This document shows positions 30,781-42,442 of a stretch of 64,000 nucleotides of DNA, in pieces. The stretch lies in contig NC_092628.1 of the NCBI RefSeq assembly GCF_039555335.1, forward strand, positions 96,421,782 through 96,485,781. Reading direction: 5' to 3'. A model generated the notes under the pieces. That model searched no databases. It had not been told where the DNA came from and saw only the letters and a list, made by a program, of their open reading frames with translations. Both the position numbers and the translations under genes were made by a program. Origin of the DNA: Amphiura filiformis (lineage: Eukaryota; Echinodermata; Ophiuroidea; Amphilepidida; Amphiuridae). How positions within the stretch are numbered: the first letter of the stretch is position 1; each line of letters opens with the position of its first letter.

Positions 30781-33700
30781 GTAACCTAGGCAAACCTTAG
30801 TTAACACATTTACTAGTCAGCGAATTCGCCGAGACCGGGGCCCCAACACAATGCATATTTACATAGAAATTTGAACTTTTTTCGAGAATAGGTGGGTGAA
30901 GGAAACCTACATAAATATGTTTTCTATACTTCACTTGACCCAAATATATGATTTTTATGGTGATAATCAAGTCGCACATGGAATTTTAGAGGATTTTGAT
31001 AGCAGTTCCATTAAAAAAGCTGCTATCGCCATGAGACTAAGATCTAGAAACACCCCGAAATGCCGTTTTGGGGAATTTTGCTAGCTGAATCTTTTTGATG
31101 AAAGTCAATCTTTGACAAGATGTAACTTTGCTACGGAAAGTGCTATGAAAAAAAAAGGTTTTCAGTTTTGGCTTAGTTTACTCAAGGGCTTTACTTTGAT
31201 ATATAAAACGATGCAATTTGATGGCAAATTTGAATTCACCTAGCATACCTACTACATGTACCAAGTGATGCGGAGAAAGAACATCAGGCATTACCGCGGT
31301 TAGATCTGGATACAAATGATGTGTCAGAATGTATGCCACCGGCTGGGACGTCCCATCAAAATTGGGAGGTATGCTTTGTTTTTAATATAAATACTTATAC
31401 TATTTATCAAAAAGTTTTTAATTATTCCGTGGGCGTGGTACATGTATGTGATGTGTGTCAAGCATGAATGCAAAAGTAATAAACAATCATGCTGATTCGC
31501 TGATCAACGGTCATGACAACAAGACTGTTGACCCATTCATCATTAAAGCTGAATCTATACTCGATCGCTGAGCGATTGCGATGCACCACCTTTAGAAAGC
31601 GATGTGCAATCGCCAAATTTGGCGATGCATCGCTCGTCGCTTTTACAATTATAATTTTCACAGCGATAGCGATTGCAGACAATAATTAAAATATTCTAAA
31701 TGCCACAAAATACATTCTTAAAACATTCAATGCTGTCAATAATTATTGCTTTGAATTAATTCAGCACCAAGAGTTAATAATCGAGAAAGGTAAATTATTA
31801 GCAAAATAATAGAGCCAGTTGTTTGTAAATGATTGGTTGATGCATTCATGTGTCAAGTGACTTCGCTATGGGGTTGACCCATAATTTTCATGGCAAAAAG
31901 GGGGGCCCTGAAATTTTTGAGGTCTGTAAAGGGGAGGGGCCCAAAAATTTCACGATGAAATGTTTTAGCATCAGGCCCCCCCCCCCCTTACAAGTGTTTG
32001 TGAACGGTCCCTAAGCCTTGATGATCTGGGTGAACATCTTCTCCCACAGACTTATAGCATACATGTGAACCGTATCCCAATTCCGTATCCCAATTGCACC
32101 ACCCTGCATCTTTGTTTATTTTATTACTCACAACTTTTTTATTTTAATCTCAGAACAGTAATTTTGGTATCAAATAAAGGAGAACTTTCAAGGCTTTAAA
32201 ATGAATGCGAACAGACTATAAAGTTGTTTACTTGTTACAAATATTAGAGTCATTTTTTACTTCAAAATAACCTGTTGGGTGACCCAGTTCATCATGACAC
32301 ATGGCCAGTAAGTAACTGCCATTCCTTAAATTATCATCTCTCTTCAGAACATTTTTGATTCTTCTAACCTTTTTCTTCAGAAATTTCAATCTCTCCAGAA
32401 GCGTCGCAGTAAAACCAAGTGGGTGACAGATGTAACAAAGTCCAGCAGGTATAAGAAGAGGAGGAGAAGAAAGCGAAGGAAATCTGCACTACATGTACAA
32501 GGTACAAGTGGTATTGATGATTATTTTCTTCAAGCTGAATGTGCTCTCATCCATTTTGTCAATTTTCTTCCAAAAATTGCCCCAGTCCATTGAGTGAGTG
32601 CTGCTCATTCTGGGCTGTTTTTTAAAAATACCAGAGTGAATTACCCTCACATATTCTTTGAACTCTGAATGAAACAGGTACAGACCCATTCCATGTCAAC
32701 TCCAGGGATGTGCACCGCAGCACCTCTTCAATTTTTTTCTTTTTCTGTGTGGTGGTAGATATTGATGAGAAAGTACAATCCCTAAAATGTGAGCTTCATA
32801 CTCCATTTCGTTTTCCTGTGGCATCAATTTGAAATTTAGGGGGGTCAGCATAAAAAATGTGCATAGCCTTGAAAACACGTTGGAGGTCCATAAATGTATA
32901 AAGGAACCCTTTACAACTTTGAAAAGTATGTATCCTCGGGTACTTATTTGTGTAGAATTCAAATCTGGCACCAGAAAACTTGTAACTCCTTTACTTTAAA
33001 AGATACAGGGCCCTGAAAATGCAACTTCGTCCATCCAGGACCAACTTTGGGGGGTCAGAACTCCAAAAGTAAAAATAATTTTATCATCCATTTTTTTGCC
33101 AGTCAGAGCCCTTTGGTAGGACATTACTCTTATCCGATATTGAGCCTATTAGAATACTTTTAGCTGAGATATTACCCATGCAAAACCCCAATTGTACATA
33201 TTTTGTACATTTTAACCCCCCTGAAAACCAATGTCAGACATTTTGATCCACCATCAACTTCAGGTATGTTGAAAATATGTCCTTGGACAACATTTCTGAG
33301 AGATATGAATGAATGAATCTGAATGAATGAATCTTTATTTCCATAATAAAAAACAACAAAATACAAAGAAATTCAACATCATAAAAATAAAACAAGACAA
33401 TTATGGAGGAGATGATCGAAAGGCCAATAAGGCCAGCATTGAACATCCCCTTTCACAACTAAATTAATACAACAACAAACAAACAGAGTATATTAAGCCT
33501 ATCACACAAGATATTGGCTTTGGGACTCGATGACTTCAACACATCAGTGAGGTTTGCATTCTCCATAGAGTTGTACATAGGTCATTATACATGCGAAATC
33601 AAAAATGTGTACAACTCTATGGAGTAGGCAAACCTAAGTGATGTGTTGAAGCCATCGAGTCCCAAAGCCAATATCTCTCAGAAATGATGTCCAAGGACAC

Positions 33701-36109
33701 ATCTTCAACATACCTGAAGTTGATGGTGGGGCAAAATGTCTGACATTGGTTTTCAAGGGGGTCAAAATGTACAAAAAATGTACAATTGGGGTTTTGCATG
33801 GGTAATATCTAGTGATGTGGTCGGCACCGTTTTTTATTGTCGACATGTCGATATAATTCGTATACCGACGTCGACAGTGTGTCGACATAAAAAAAAAATT
33901 CTAAAAAAAATAAATTTTTTTTTTTTTTTTTTTAAATTTTCAAAAAATATTTTTGGCCAGAAAATCAAGTTATAGGCCCAAACTGACTTGTTATTCAAGG
34001 TTGGAAACCAGAGAAATACTGCTACTCAAAAAAAAAAAAAAAAAAAAATGCCAATTTTTGTTTACAAAGTTGGAAAAAGTTGTACATTTTAATTACTTTT
34101 GTTTCTATTGAACAGCTAGCAATGCATACTAATTCAATGTGTCCCTGACTGTTCAATAGAAGCAAAGGTAATCAAAATGTACAAGTTCACCAACTTCGTA
34201 AAAAAAAATTGGCATTTTTAAATTTTAGTAGCAGTATTTCTCTGGTTTCAACCTTGAATAACAAGTCAGTTTGGGCCTATAACTTGCTTTTCTGGCCAAA
34301 AATCTTTTTTGAAAACTAAAAAAAAATACGTGCCGACGTCGACATTATGTCGACATAAGGCATGTCGACCACATCACTAGCTAATATCTCAGCTAAAATT
34401 ATTCGAATAGGCTCAATATTGGATAAGAGTAATGTCCTACCAAAGGGCTCTGACTGGCAAAAAAATGGACAGTAAAATTATTTTTACTTTTGGAGTTCTG
34501 ACCCCCCAAAGTTGGTCCTGGATGGACGAAGTTGCATTTTCAGGGCCCTATATCTTTTAAAGTAAAGGAGTTACAAGTTTTCTGATGCCAGATTTGAATT
34601 CTACACAAATAAGTACCCCAGAATACATACTTTTCAAAGTTGTAAAGGGTTCCTTTATACATTTATGGACCTCCAACGCGTTGTCTTCTAAGGCGTATAT
34701 TTTTATGCTGAACCCCTAAATTTCAAATTGATGCCACGGAAAACGAAATGGAGTATGAAGCTCAAATTTTCGGGATTGTACTTTCTCATCAATATCTACC
34801 ACCACACAGAAAAAGAAAAAAATTGAAGAGGTGCACATCCCTGGAGTTGACATGGAATGGGTCTACAGTACAAATTTATGTTCAATAAAATATTTTGCCC
34901 ATCAACTATACCATAACTGTACTGCTACTACTGAAAATAAAATATTTAAAACTTGAATTTCATTGGATCCATGTTGATTTAATACACAGGTGATGGTCAG
35001 AGTTCAAGAAGCCACTGTGACCAAACTGACAGTAAAACAGCCAAGATACAAAGTGGTAGCAAAGAAGAAAGCCAAGAGGTTTTATGCAATTCAGAGCCAT
35101 CTTCTGAGAGCAGTACATCATCAAAACAACAGCAGCAGGAACACTGGGGTACATTAAAAAAGTATCTAAATGTCAACGATCATTTGAAACGAATAGACCA
35201 TGGAAAATATGCTCCAAAGGTATGTCTCCTTTTAACAAAGCTTTGTACTATTAGATCAAACCTTCTAGTGCTGTATTGCAGTGTACCCACTAAGGAGTAT
35301 TGAGATTGTTGGCCCAAGCAATAATGGTCAAAGTGGACTGTACATAAATTTTGTATAACTCATGCATGAGCTCTTCAATGGATAAGCACCATGTGAATTT
35401 ACGCTAGCATGTAAACAACAGAGTATATATGTCATGTGTGAGAATTTGTTATTAATTGTTACGGTGTTGTGTGATATGTTTCAGAGTGGGATGGAAAAGA
35501 AACTAGATGAAGCTGTAGCAGCAGGAGATTTTGAAAAAGCAGAAGAAATCAGTGAAGACTTATCAAAGAGAGAACTAGCATGTAAGATTGCTAAAGCAGC
35601 TAATGCAAGAGATTATTTGGCATGGAAACATGTAAGTGTGTATTGTGTAATGATTTTAAAATTATTTTTTCACTTTATCACTTGGAAAGCCACCTGTGTA
35701 TAATTTCACCTCCATAGAAGATAATGCATCAAAGTCAGCTTTTGCAATAATGCTTTGGCTAGCACAGTTAATGACATTAATATGTTGAGGCAGCTGAATG
35801 CGAAATCTTCAAAAATCTGTGAACAGATCACTCAAAATTTCAGTGCATCTAACAAAATGCTCACTGACATCAGTGACTTACACCAGAGTGAAAGCACTAT
35901 ACATGTAAATATACACTTGTTCATGCATGTATCATTTTACACCAAATTTAAGTAATACCGATACACGAAGCTTACACAGTATGTTTTTTTTTCTGTCTTA
36001 CCATTACAGGAACAGGATGAACGGAGGGAAGCAAACAAGAAAAAAGAGAAGGAAACTAGCCTGGGGATTTGAACCCAAAGAAAGATGGCAGATGAAAGGA
36101 AACATGTGA
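30633..36109 (+). CDS. FAM204A: FAM204A orthologue, six exons, C-terminus out of frame
   Basis: Exons 30633-30780, 31244-31368, 32381-32501, 34990-35219, 35485-35631 and 36010 onward join with consistent phases. The protein starts MFSVVPGLHDSEVSSDSES, like the acidic start of human FAM204A. It then has the QNWEKFQSLQKRRSKTK segment, a very basic patch (RYKKRRRRKRRK), an acidic Ser/Gln-rich linker, and a conserved core: HWGTLKKYLNVND, then GMEKKLDEAV, then EKAEEISEDLSKRELACKIAKA. The conserved tail (KLAWGFEPKERWQMKGNM, stop at 36109) is in the last exon but one base out of frame: the in-phase reading stops at 36072. The basic patch suggests a nuclear location; the molecular function is not established. 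Length to the in-phase stop is 277 residues, against 233 in human. Confidence 0.85.
31244..31368 (+). CDS. FAM204A: FAM204A exon 2
   Basis: It ends ...TSHQNWE before donor GTATGC, matching the Trp-containing segment of FAM204A. The acceptor is taken as CACCTAG at 31243 because it keeps the frame, although its pyrimidine tract is weak. Confidence 0.7.
32381..32501 (+). CDS. FAM204A: FAM204A exon 3, basic patch
   Basis: Strong acceptor TTTTTCTTCAG, donor GTACAA. Encodes KFQSLQKRRSKTK followed by a dense Lys/Arg run, a probable nuclear localisation signal. Confidence 0.85.
33306..33512 (-). mobile_element. LINE 3' fragment inserted in the palindrome arm
   Basis: Begins with (GAAT)n repeats and ATCTTTATTTCC, i.e. 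on the minus strand an AATAAAGATTCATTCATTC tail typical of CR1/L2-like LINE 3' ends. The repeated ATAT at both borders may be a target duplication. The palindrome arms resume on either side. Confidence 0.6.
33811..34379. mobile_element. Foldback MITE with TAATATCT duplication, nested in the palindrome
   Basis: Inverted ends AGTGATGTGGTCGGC and the complement ending GACCACATCACT; GTCGACAT motifs lie near both ends. TAATATCT at 33803-33810 recurs at 34382-34389, consistent with an 8-bp target duplication (hAT-like). The interior has long A/T runs and a second fold around TTGAACAG/CTGTTCAA. Confidence 0.75.
34990..35219 (+). CDS. FAM204A: FAM204A exon 4, acidic linker and HWGTLKKYLNVND
   Basis: Acceptor AATACACAG, donor GTATGT. 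A Ser/Gln/Glu-rich linker leads to the conserved EHWGTLKKYLNVND segment (QWKELTQYFGVND in human). Confidence 0.88.
35485..35631 (+). CDS. FAM204A: FAM204A exon 5, conserved helical core
   Basis: Acceptor TGTTTCAG, donor GTAAGT; 49 whole codons. Reads SGMEKKLDEAVAAGDFEKAE and ELACKIAKA, the most conserved part of the family. Confidence 0.9.
36010..36109 (+). CDS. FAM204A: FAM204A exon 6 with apparent +1 frameshift
   Basis: Acceptor CATTACAG. In phase with exon 5 it reads EQDERREANKKKEK and stops at 36072. The conserved LAWGFE...RW...NM tail with stop at 36107-36109 is in the next frame. The two frames meet at a run of six A (36040-36045), so one extra base there, from assembly error or a real allele, would explain it. 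An alternative donor in exon 5 is less likely. Confidence 0.7.
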
Positions 36110-36916
36110 CTAATCAACTGTTTTTAGTTCATTGGATATTATTCATCCATCTGCTTGAGGTGGGAATCTTGACCGGATGTTTTAGTTTTCCCTGAAGTTC
36201 CAGTCCCATGTAGAGGATTAATAACATCATCAACACTTTGAGAAAGCCAGAGGGTTTCTGGCGAAACTGTCAGCAGAAAAACATGTTTTTCATCTGGTCG
36301 TGGCTGATAATTTTAATTATCAGAATATTAATGTTAAAATTAATGTTAATATTAATGATAATTTTAATGTTAAAACAGACCTGATGAACCTCTTCAAACA
36401 TGTGACTAATCACATGTTTTGGATACAAACTTTAGATTGAACTTATTGATGTTGTCATATAGCATTTGTGCAATATTAACACTAGGGATATAATAATGTT
36501 GACACAGAGGGTCAAGTGCATTGTATGTTTTGTGGACAGAAGTATACACAAAAGTTGAAAAGTATTTAGCTTTGAGCAAAATATTCCGTATGTTTTGTTT
36601 TTATCTCTTTTTTTTTATGTCACAAAGGGAAACCAGAGGCTAGATAGATCAAGAGATAAGTTTACCATGATTTAAATACCAATGCTAAGCATCATGATTT
36701 ATGTGCTTTGTCAGAGAAATAATTTTATGACTGAGGTTTATACATTTTCATGTACATCCATTGTTGACATAATTTGCATAATGCACAATTGTATATTATA
36801 CAGAAATATAATATGATACTACTATTTTTTTTCCGCTTTTGAACTACAGAACATTACCACATAATTAAAAACCTGGTCTCCCTATAACACCACATACAAT
36901 AGCACAGTCAGCTATA
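36110..36916. other. FAM204A 3' UTR and intergenic DNA
   Basis: No coding similarity. A short TTAAAATTAATGTTAATATTAA palindromic run lies near 36325. No clear AATAAA site stands out. Confidence 0.4.
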
Positions 36917-39793
36917 GGTAAAATTGGGGGTGTTCGGGTTCTTGCTGATGGTGCACGGAAATGAACAAAAACAATATGATCGCGCTGATGTAGAACAATT
37001 AAATTATCTGGTTTTAAATACTGACTGGTACAATGTTTTCAAAGATGACTGGCCCATTGATCGGGTCTTGGACTCTTTCACACAGACTTTTTCTCTTATA
37101 TAGATAAATGTATACCTAAGGTTACTAAAAACGTAAATTTAAACCATGGTTTTCTCATGATCTGAAGCGTATGAGTACTAAAAAACAGAAAGCTTATCAT
37201 AAAGCTAAACGTAGTGACAAACAAGCTGATTGGGAAACTTATCGTAAGTTGAATAATGAATTTACCTATGCTAAGAAACAGGCCTACAATTCTCACTGGG
37301 AAGTCAAGTTTGCCAAAAATGATAACTTAAAAGTTTCTGGTCATTTGTTACGCTCTAAACGCGTGCTGAGCCAGATTCTTGTTCTTTTGTCATTGATGGT
37401 ATTCAATCATCCAACCCGTCTGAAATTGCAAATGGTTTCAATCACTTATTTGCCAGTTATTTTACCAATTCCAGTCATGTCAGGGAGGTAACTTCTCCTG
37501 TTCTTGATGTCCCCACCATAAGTCATATTAAAATATCTGATGACATGGTTTTCAAAAAACTCAGGAGTCTCTCCCCTGACAAGGCAGTTGGTCCTGATGA
37601 AATCTCATGTCGTATGCTCAAATTGTGTGCAAACCTCATCTGCCCTGTTCTCACTCGCATTTTTAACATATCCATTTCAACTGGTAATCTTCCTTCATGT
37701 TGGAAGACCGCTAATATTGTTCCTGTGTATAAAAAAGGTGATCGGAGGGATTTCAAAAATTATCGTCCGATTGCACTTACATCAATTATTGTCAAAATGT
37801 TGGAGAGTATTGTTTCTGACCACATCCGTAATCATCTTTTGTATAACGGTCTTCTTTACACTGACCAGCATGGATTTTCTCCTGGGAAATCATGTACCAC
37901 TGCTTTAAATGAAGCCGTTTGTGAGTGGAACAAAATTTTGGATCGACGTACATCCCCGACACCGCGTATTGACTTAGTTTCAGTTGATTACAGTCGCGCT
38001 TTTGACTCTATCTCGCATGCAGTTCTTTTGGCAAAGCTGCATCGCACTTATGGTTTTAGGGGTCCACTCCTAAGCTGGATCTCTTCCTTCATTACCAACC
38101 GTAAGCAGAGGGTTGTTTTCCGTGGTCAAATGTCCAATTTTGTTTCTGTCCTCTCAGGTGTGCCCCAAGGGTCGGTGTTGGGGCCACTGCTTTTTAATAT
38201 TTATGTCAATGACCTCCATCTTCACCTCTGCTCCAAGATTTTTCAATACGCTGATGATACCTTCTTATTTCGCACAATTACCAATGATTCTGATATTGAA
38301 ATTCTTCAGAATGATCTTACTACGCTTCACTGGTGGTCAGAGAATAATGCTCTCCAACTAAATCCCCAAAAGTGTCAGGTTATGTGCATTACCCGTCGTA
38401 AAAATAAGCCTTCTCCAATTTATCTTGTGTCTAATACTAAGCTTTCTCAAGCGAACAGTCTTAAATCTTCTTGGGGTTCAGATTTCTTCTGACCTCACAT
38501 GGAATGTACATGTATCTTATGTAACCAAAAAGTGCAATAGATTGTTAGGTTTTCTTAGAACTGTTGTTGGAAATCAAAAACAAAATATTCTCCTTACACT
38601 GTATCGTTCTCTTGTTTTACCTATTATTGATTTCTGTTCCCCAGTTTGGTTTGTTTATCGCAAAAATCACATTAGCACCCTGGAAACTATTCAACGTCGT
38701 GCCACCAGGTTCATATTGGGTCAACGGCGGGGATCAATCATATGGGGAGCGTCTCAAACAACTCAACATCATGGATCTTAACAACAGAAGGAAATATTTG
38801 TCTATATGTTTTGCCTGTACTTGTATATTAAATTGTAACACTTTTGGTTTCAGCAATTGGTCTGTAAACACACGTCACTCAGAAAACTTAGTTTTTAATC
38901 ATAATATCACACCCAAAACTGACAGTTTCAAATTTACCATTGCTGTAAATTTCCCTCGTCTGTGGGCTGGTTTGCCAAATTCTGTAAAGGATCATTTTAT
39001 CTTGTACATGGGCACAAAGTCTTTTAAAAACATTTGAAAACTTATTTAGTAAATAATAGTACTGAAGAGCAGGACTCTTAAATTTTGTTGTCTTGGTTTT
39101 CTGCTCAGTGACCTACTTTATCCGTCTTCATGGCCTGTGTTGGTCTGGTGGGTGGGAGTGGGTGTTGCTGGGTGGGTTGGTAGGGTTCAGGTGGGTCGGG
39201 GAGGAGGGGGTGGGGGTAAATCCATGTGTCTGATAGGTACATGTAGGGGTCACTGAGCAGATTTCCATCTTGTAATAATGTAATAATGTGTACATCCATA
39301 TCGGGAGGGTGGGCTTGTCGGCTGCTGCATGTGTCTCTTTCCATTTGTTGGCCTTGGGTGGATGCCGGACTCGTCCCCGGTCCCGGTCGCTTGGGTCGCC
39401 ACCGGGTTGCCTGGTTTGGGAATGTTTTCTGTATTCCTTCATGTAGGCAATGTGGCTTGGGGATGATTTGGAGTGACCTCCACGTGGCATGGGTCTGGTT
39501 TCTGTTCCTGGCTGGTGGGTGGGGGAGACATGTGTGGTGGCTGGTGGGTGCATCCTTGTGATGTGGATGTACACACAATGTGTTTAAACAGTGCAATAGT
39601 ATATCTTTTTATGTAATTGCCCCAATGGGTTGGAGGAGTCACACCTTTTGGTGACAGTGTCTTGATGCTTCTGACTCTTCCTGGCTAGCCCATTGGGTCT
39701 ATTTTTACTTTTGTTTCCTTTTGCATGTATTGCGTAATTTTACTTTGCTTTTTGATGTATTTTTAGCCGAATTTGTAAAATAAAAAAAAAATA
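36917..39793 (+). mobile_element. 5'-truncated non-LTR retrotransposon (LINE, Jockey/CR1-like)
   Basis: The pre-RT region is recognisable from about 37000 (WYNVFKDDWP, KPWFSHDLKR). The reverse transcriptase is open at 37545-38492, with DKAVGPDEI, NYRPIALTS, the catalytic YADD, and GVPQGSVLGPLLFNIYVNDL. It is broken by frameshifts at about 38460 and 38720; the C-terminal part continues in other frames to about 39037. The endonuclease half is missing at the 5' end. A G/T-rich 3' untranslated part (39120-39560) leads to AATAAA-like sequence and an A-rich tail at about 39778-39792. Dead copy. Confidence 0.85.
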
Positions 39794-40044
39794 ATTCTTC
39801 TCATCTGAAGAGTTTAGTTATTGCATGCAGGTCGCACCATGTGCATCTCTCACATGAGTCTAGTGTGCGATATTGCACTGACAACAATGATTGCCTTATG
39901 TGAAATCAAATTCTCCCAATTTTTGCTTCATGCATGTATTAACCCTAACCCGCCTGAATACTACAAAATACTACTTGATATATGCGCTGTTAGTGCATGC
40001 ATCCCACGTGGTGTGATGACGCAATCGCCCTAAGTGATATATAG

Positions 40045-40150
40045 GCACGGTTTCGCTGGCCAGCGAAGCCCAAGACCCGTGGCAAAGTGTCGCCGACCGA
40101 GTGCTTGGCATGCGAGGGGTCTCGGGTTCGAATCCCACCCAGAGCAAACA
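40045..40150 (+). mobile_element. tRNA-like sequence (Ala-like, GGC anticodon position), SINE or tRNA pseudogene
   Basis: GTGCTTGGCATGCGAGG resembles a tRNA-Ala anticodon arm, followed by a perfect B-box GGTTCGAATCC. The acceptor and T stems do not close, and no matching 5' acceptor strand is found, so it is not a working tRNA. A TC-rich tail follows. Probably the head of a SINE. Confidence 0.5.
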
Positions 40151-40900
40151 ACTTCTTTCCTTCTTTTCTCTCTTTATTCTTTCCTTCTTTCCCTTCCCGT
40201 CAAAAAGCCCTTAGGGGTTAGGGTTAGGATGGTGGTCCAGTCTGGGTTCTCAGTCTGGTTTAATTCTCTGCAGATTCAAGTGAATAAAGAAGAACAATGC
40301 ATCCACAAATTTCTGACTTATTTCCATGTTTGGTTTTGATTCCTTAATCCAGTTAATATTTTTGTGTTATATTGGGTGTTTTGGGCTGTTCAAGAAAATA
40401 CATGAGATCGCAAATCCAGAATTATTTAAAAAAAGTTTTGATCACAATAATGGGATATAGGATAGGAAATTTCTTAAAGCTATTTCCCTCAAAAATAGAG
40501 TACGTACAGTTATCAATACAGTGGAGTGAAATATAACAGGTGAAATTTGATTCTAGTCCAGAGTGAGTTTTTTCTTATCTTATGACTGAAAAGAGAGTGT
40601 AATTTACTCTAAACAAGAGTAATAAGGAAGGGCAATTTATCTGTTCGAAATGGTTTTTTTTGTATTTCTGTTAAGTTTTGTATACTATATCCCTGTGGAT
40701 TTGTATTTTTTCTAGTGCTGTAGTGCAGTGTCATTCTGTCAGTATACACCTCCATGGTTTATACACTGCGTCAGTTTTTATCTTAGTCTTTGTCTTGTTC
40801 CCCACATCGAGTTGGTAATCCTGGCTCAAACCTTTCTGTTGGTATATAATAGGTATAAATTGTTTTCATAACATTCCTAAACAAGCTTGCTGCCAATTAT
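40151..40900. other. Intergenic DNA, nothing recognised
   Basis: Pyrimidine-rich at first, with a short TTAGGGGTTAGGGTTAGG run at about 40212, then AT-rich. No coding similarity. Confidence 0.45.
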
Positions 40901-41735
40901 TCTACCATAATGAATGTTATTTAAATGTTGACAAGATATTTTGCACAAATGTTTGCAAAAATATTTGACAACATTTAAAAAATGTTTGTGTAGTGTTTTT
41001 AACACAGAATGTTTTAAAACCTTTTCATGACCTTTATTTAACCCGACATGTTAATGTTATTAAGGGCTCTAGTAGTATGAACGTTTGCACAGTATTTTTG
41101 TGGGAGATGAGAGCACATCAGACTATCGAATTTGGATTTTAAAAACAATCGCGATATAATGCAACTTTTATGGCAAATTAATAAAAATTGATATTATTGA
41201 CATTTAACAGTCCTCAAAAGTAAAATTCATAATTCTAATGATATTTTCCTAAAGTGCATGTAGCTGGAAGGAAAAGGCGATGATCATTTGAAAATTTTGA
41301 TCTTTCGTATTGAAGATCTAGTATTTTTTCTCCAAAATACCTAAAAAATTGAGGTCTTTTTCGGGAAAAATATTTATCTTCAATACGAAATGTCAAAATT
41401 TTCTAATGATCGTCGGCTTTACCACCCAGCTACATACAATTTAAGTACATATCATTAGATTTATAAATTATACTTCGAGGATGGTTAAATATGTAAAAAT
41501 AACAAACATGTCAATTTTTAATAATTTGTCATAAAATTTGTATTATATCGCCAATTTCAAAAATCAATATTATATGATATCAGACGGTCAGTCCTCGTTT
41601 TCAGAATACAATTTGATATGTCTGATGTGCTCCCCTGTCACACAAAAATACTGTACAAACGTTACCAGAGCCTTTAAAAGTTTTGACCAAAACCCAAAAT
41701 ATAGCCTGTTTAAAACGTTTTTGTGTTTGGTGGGT
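40901..41735. mobile_element. CCAGCAAACAC-family MITE, split by a TTAA MITE
   Basis: The left part (about 40901-41063) has the AACATTTT words and the TTCATGACCTTTATTTAACCC phrase. The right part (41678-41735) ends AACGTTTTTGTGTTTGGTGGG, the family terminus. The parts are separated by the family A element at 41064-41673. The left terminus is unclear. Confidence 0.6.
41064..41673. mobile_element. TTAA-flanked foldback MITE, family A copy 2
   Basis: TTAA at 41060-41063 and 41674-41677. Shares with the copy at 2239-2901 the GTATGAACGTTTG, GAGCACATCAGAC, GTATTGAAGAT and AGCTACATAC blocks in the same order, and is folded about its centre near 41345. Confidence 0.8.
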
Positions 41736-42035
41736 ACTCGATGCCGTTTTAGTTGGCACAGCGCTTCTTGTATCATCGCTTAAAAATGAAAGACAGAAAT
41801 AAAGAAGCGAAACAATAAAACAAATGAAAGAAATCAACAAAAAGAAAGCAGGCAAACAGAAAGAAAAAATGAAAGAAATGAAAAAAAGAGAAAAATGTAA
41901 TTTGAAAGAAACAATAGACCGTACAACAGAAGGAAACAATAGAAGGAAAGGATGGAAAGAAACGACAAATAGAAAACAACAAAAAGATATATCTACTCCC
42001 CATTTCAGAAAAATACAGCACTAAATGTTTGGGGA
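41736..42035. other. Purine-rich intergenic DNA
   Basis: A run of GAAAGAAA/AACAAAA-type sequence at about 41785-41990 accounts for Lys-rich (plus) and Phe-rich (minus) reading frames. No gene. Confidence 0.6.
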
Positions 42036-42039
42036 TTAA

Positions 42040-42438
42040 AGGGGGACTCCGGCAATCGTAACAGTATGCATTATATGTTAGGAAAAAAATCAAGCACGAA
42101 TCACATTGTTTTATTTAAAACAAACTCATATTGACTCTAAAAACGAATAAAAACAGTCGGCTCTCAACACGCGATATTCAAAATTCCCGCGCCGAAATTG
42201 TCTAAGTGCGATGACGTAATGGTTATTTGTGTTCAATTGTCGTCAGCCTTCATTGTATTACTGGGACGTCATTGCACTCGGCGCCTGGGAATTTTGCATA
42301 TCGCGTGTTGAGAAACGGATGTTTTTATTCGTTTTTATGGTCACCATGAGTTTGTTTTAAATAAAACCATGTGATTCGTGCTTGATAATTATTTTTCTAA
42401 CATATAAGGAATAATGTTGTGATTGCCGGAGACTTCCT
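42040..42438. mobile_element. TTAA-flanked foldback MITE, family D copy 1
   Basis: TTAA at 42036-42039 and 42439-42442. Inverted ends AGGGGGACTCCGGCAATC and GATTGCCGGAGACTTCCT. The arms include CAAGCACGAATCAC and ACACGCGATATTCAAAATTCC with their complements. A second copy lies at 61625-61981. Confidence 0.85.
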
Positions 42439-42442
42439 TTAA

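Larger units (their letters stand above)
32678..34871. mobile_element. 2.2-kb giant palindrome with two nested insertions, in FAM204A intron 3
   Basis: The outer arms start GTACAGACCCATTCC and end with the matching complement. They remain paired for roughly 1 kb each, e.g. ACTCCAGGGATGTGCAC against GTGCACATCCCTGGAGT. The innermost fold is near 33585, with ACTCTATGGAG paired to CTCCATAGAGT. The left arm is interrupted at 33306-33512 and the right arm at 33811-34379 by unrelated elements. Arm divergence is low but not zero. No coding content. Probably a non-autonomous foldback transposon. Confidence 0.8.

Noticed and set aside
39105-39596. Pro/Thr/His-rich frames on the minus strand (163 and 148 codons) and a Trp/Gly-rich one on the plus strand
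   Set aside because: They fall in the G/T-rich 3' untranslated part of a LINE and have biased composition, not domain structure.
40045-40150. Functional tRNA-Ala gene
   Set aside because: Good B-box, but the stems do not close and no acceptor partner is found.
41773-42093. Phe-rich minus-strand frame and Lys-rich plus-strand frame
   Set aside because: Composition artefact of a purine-rich stretch.
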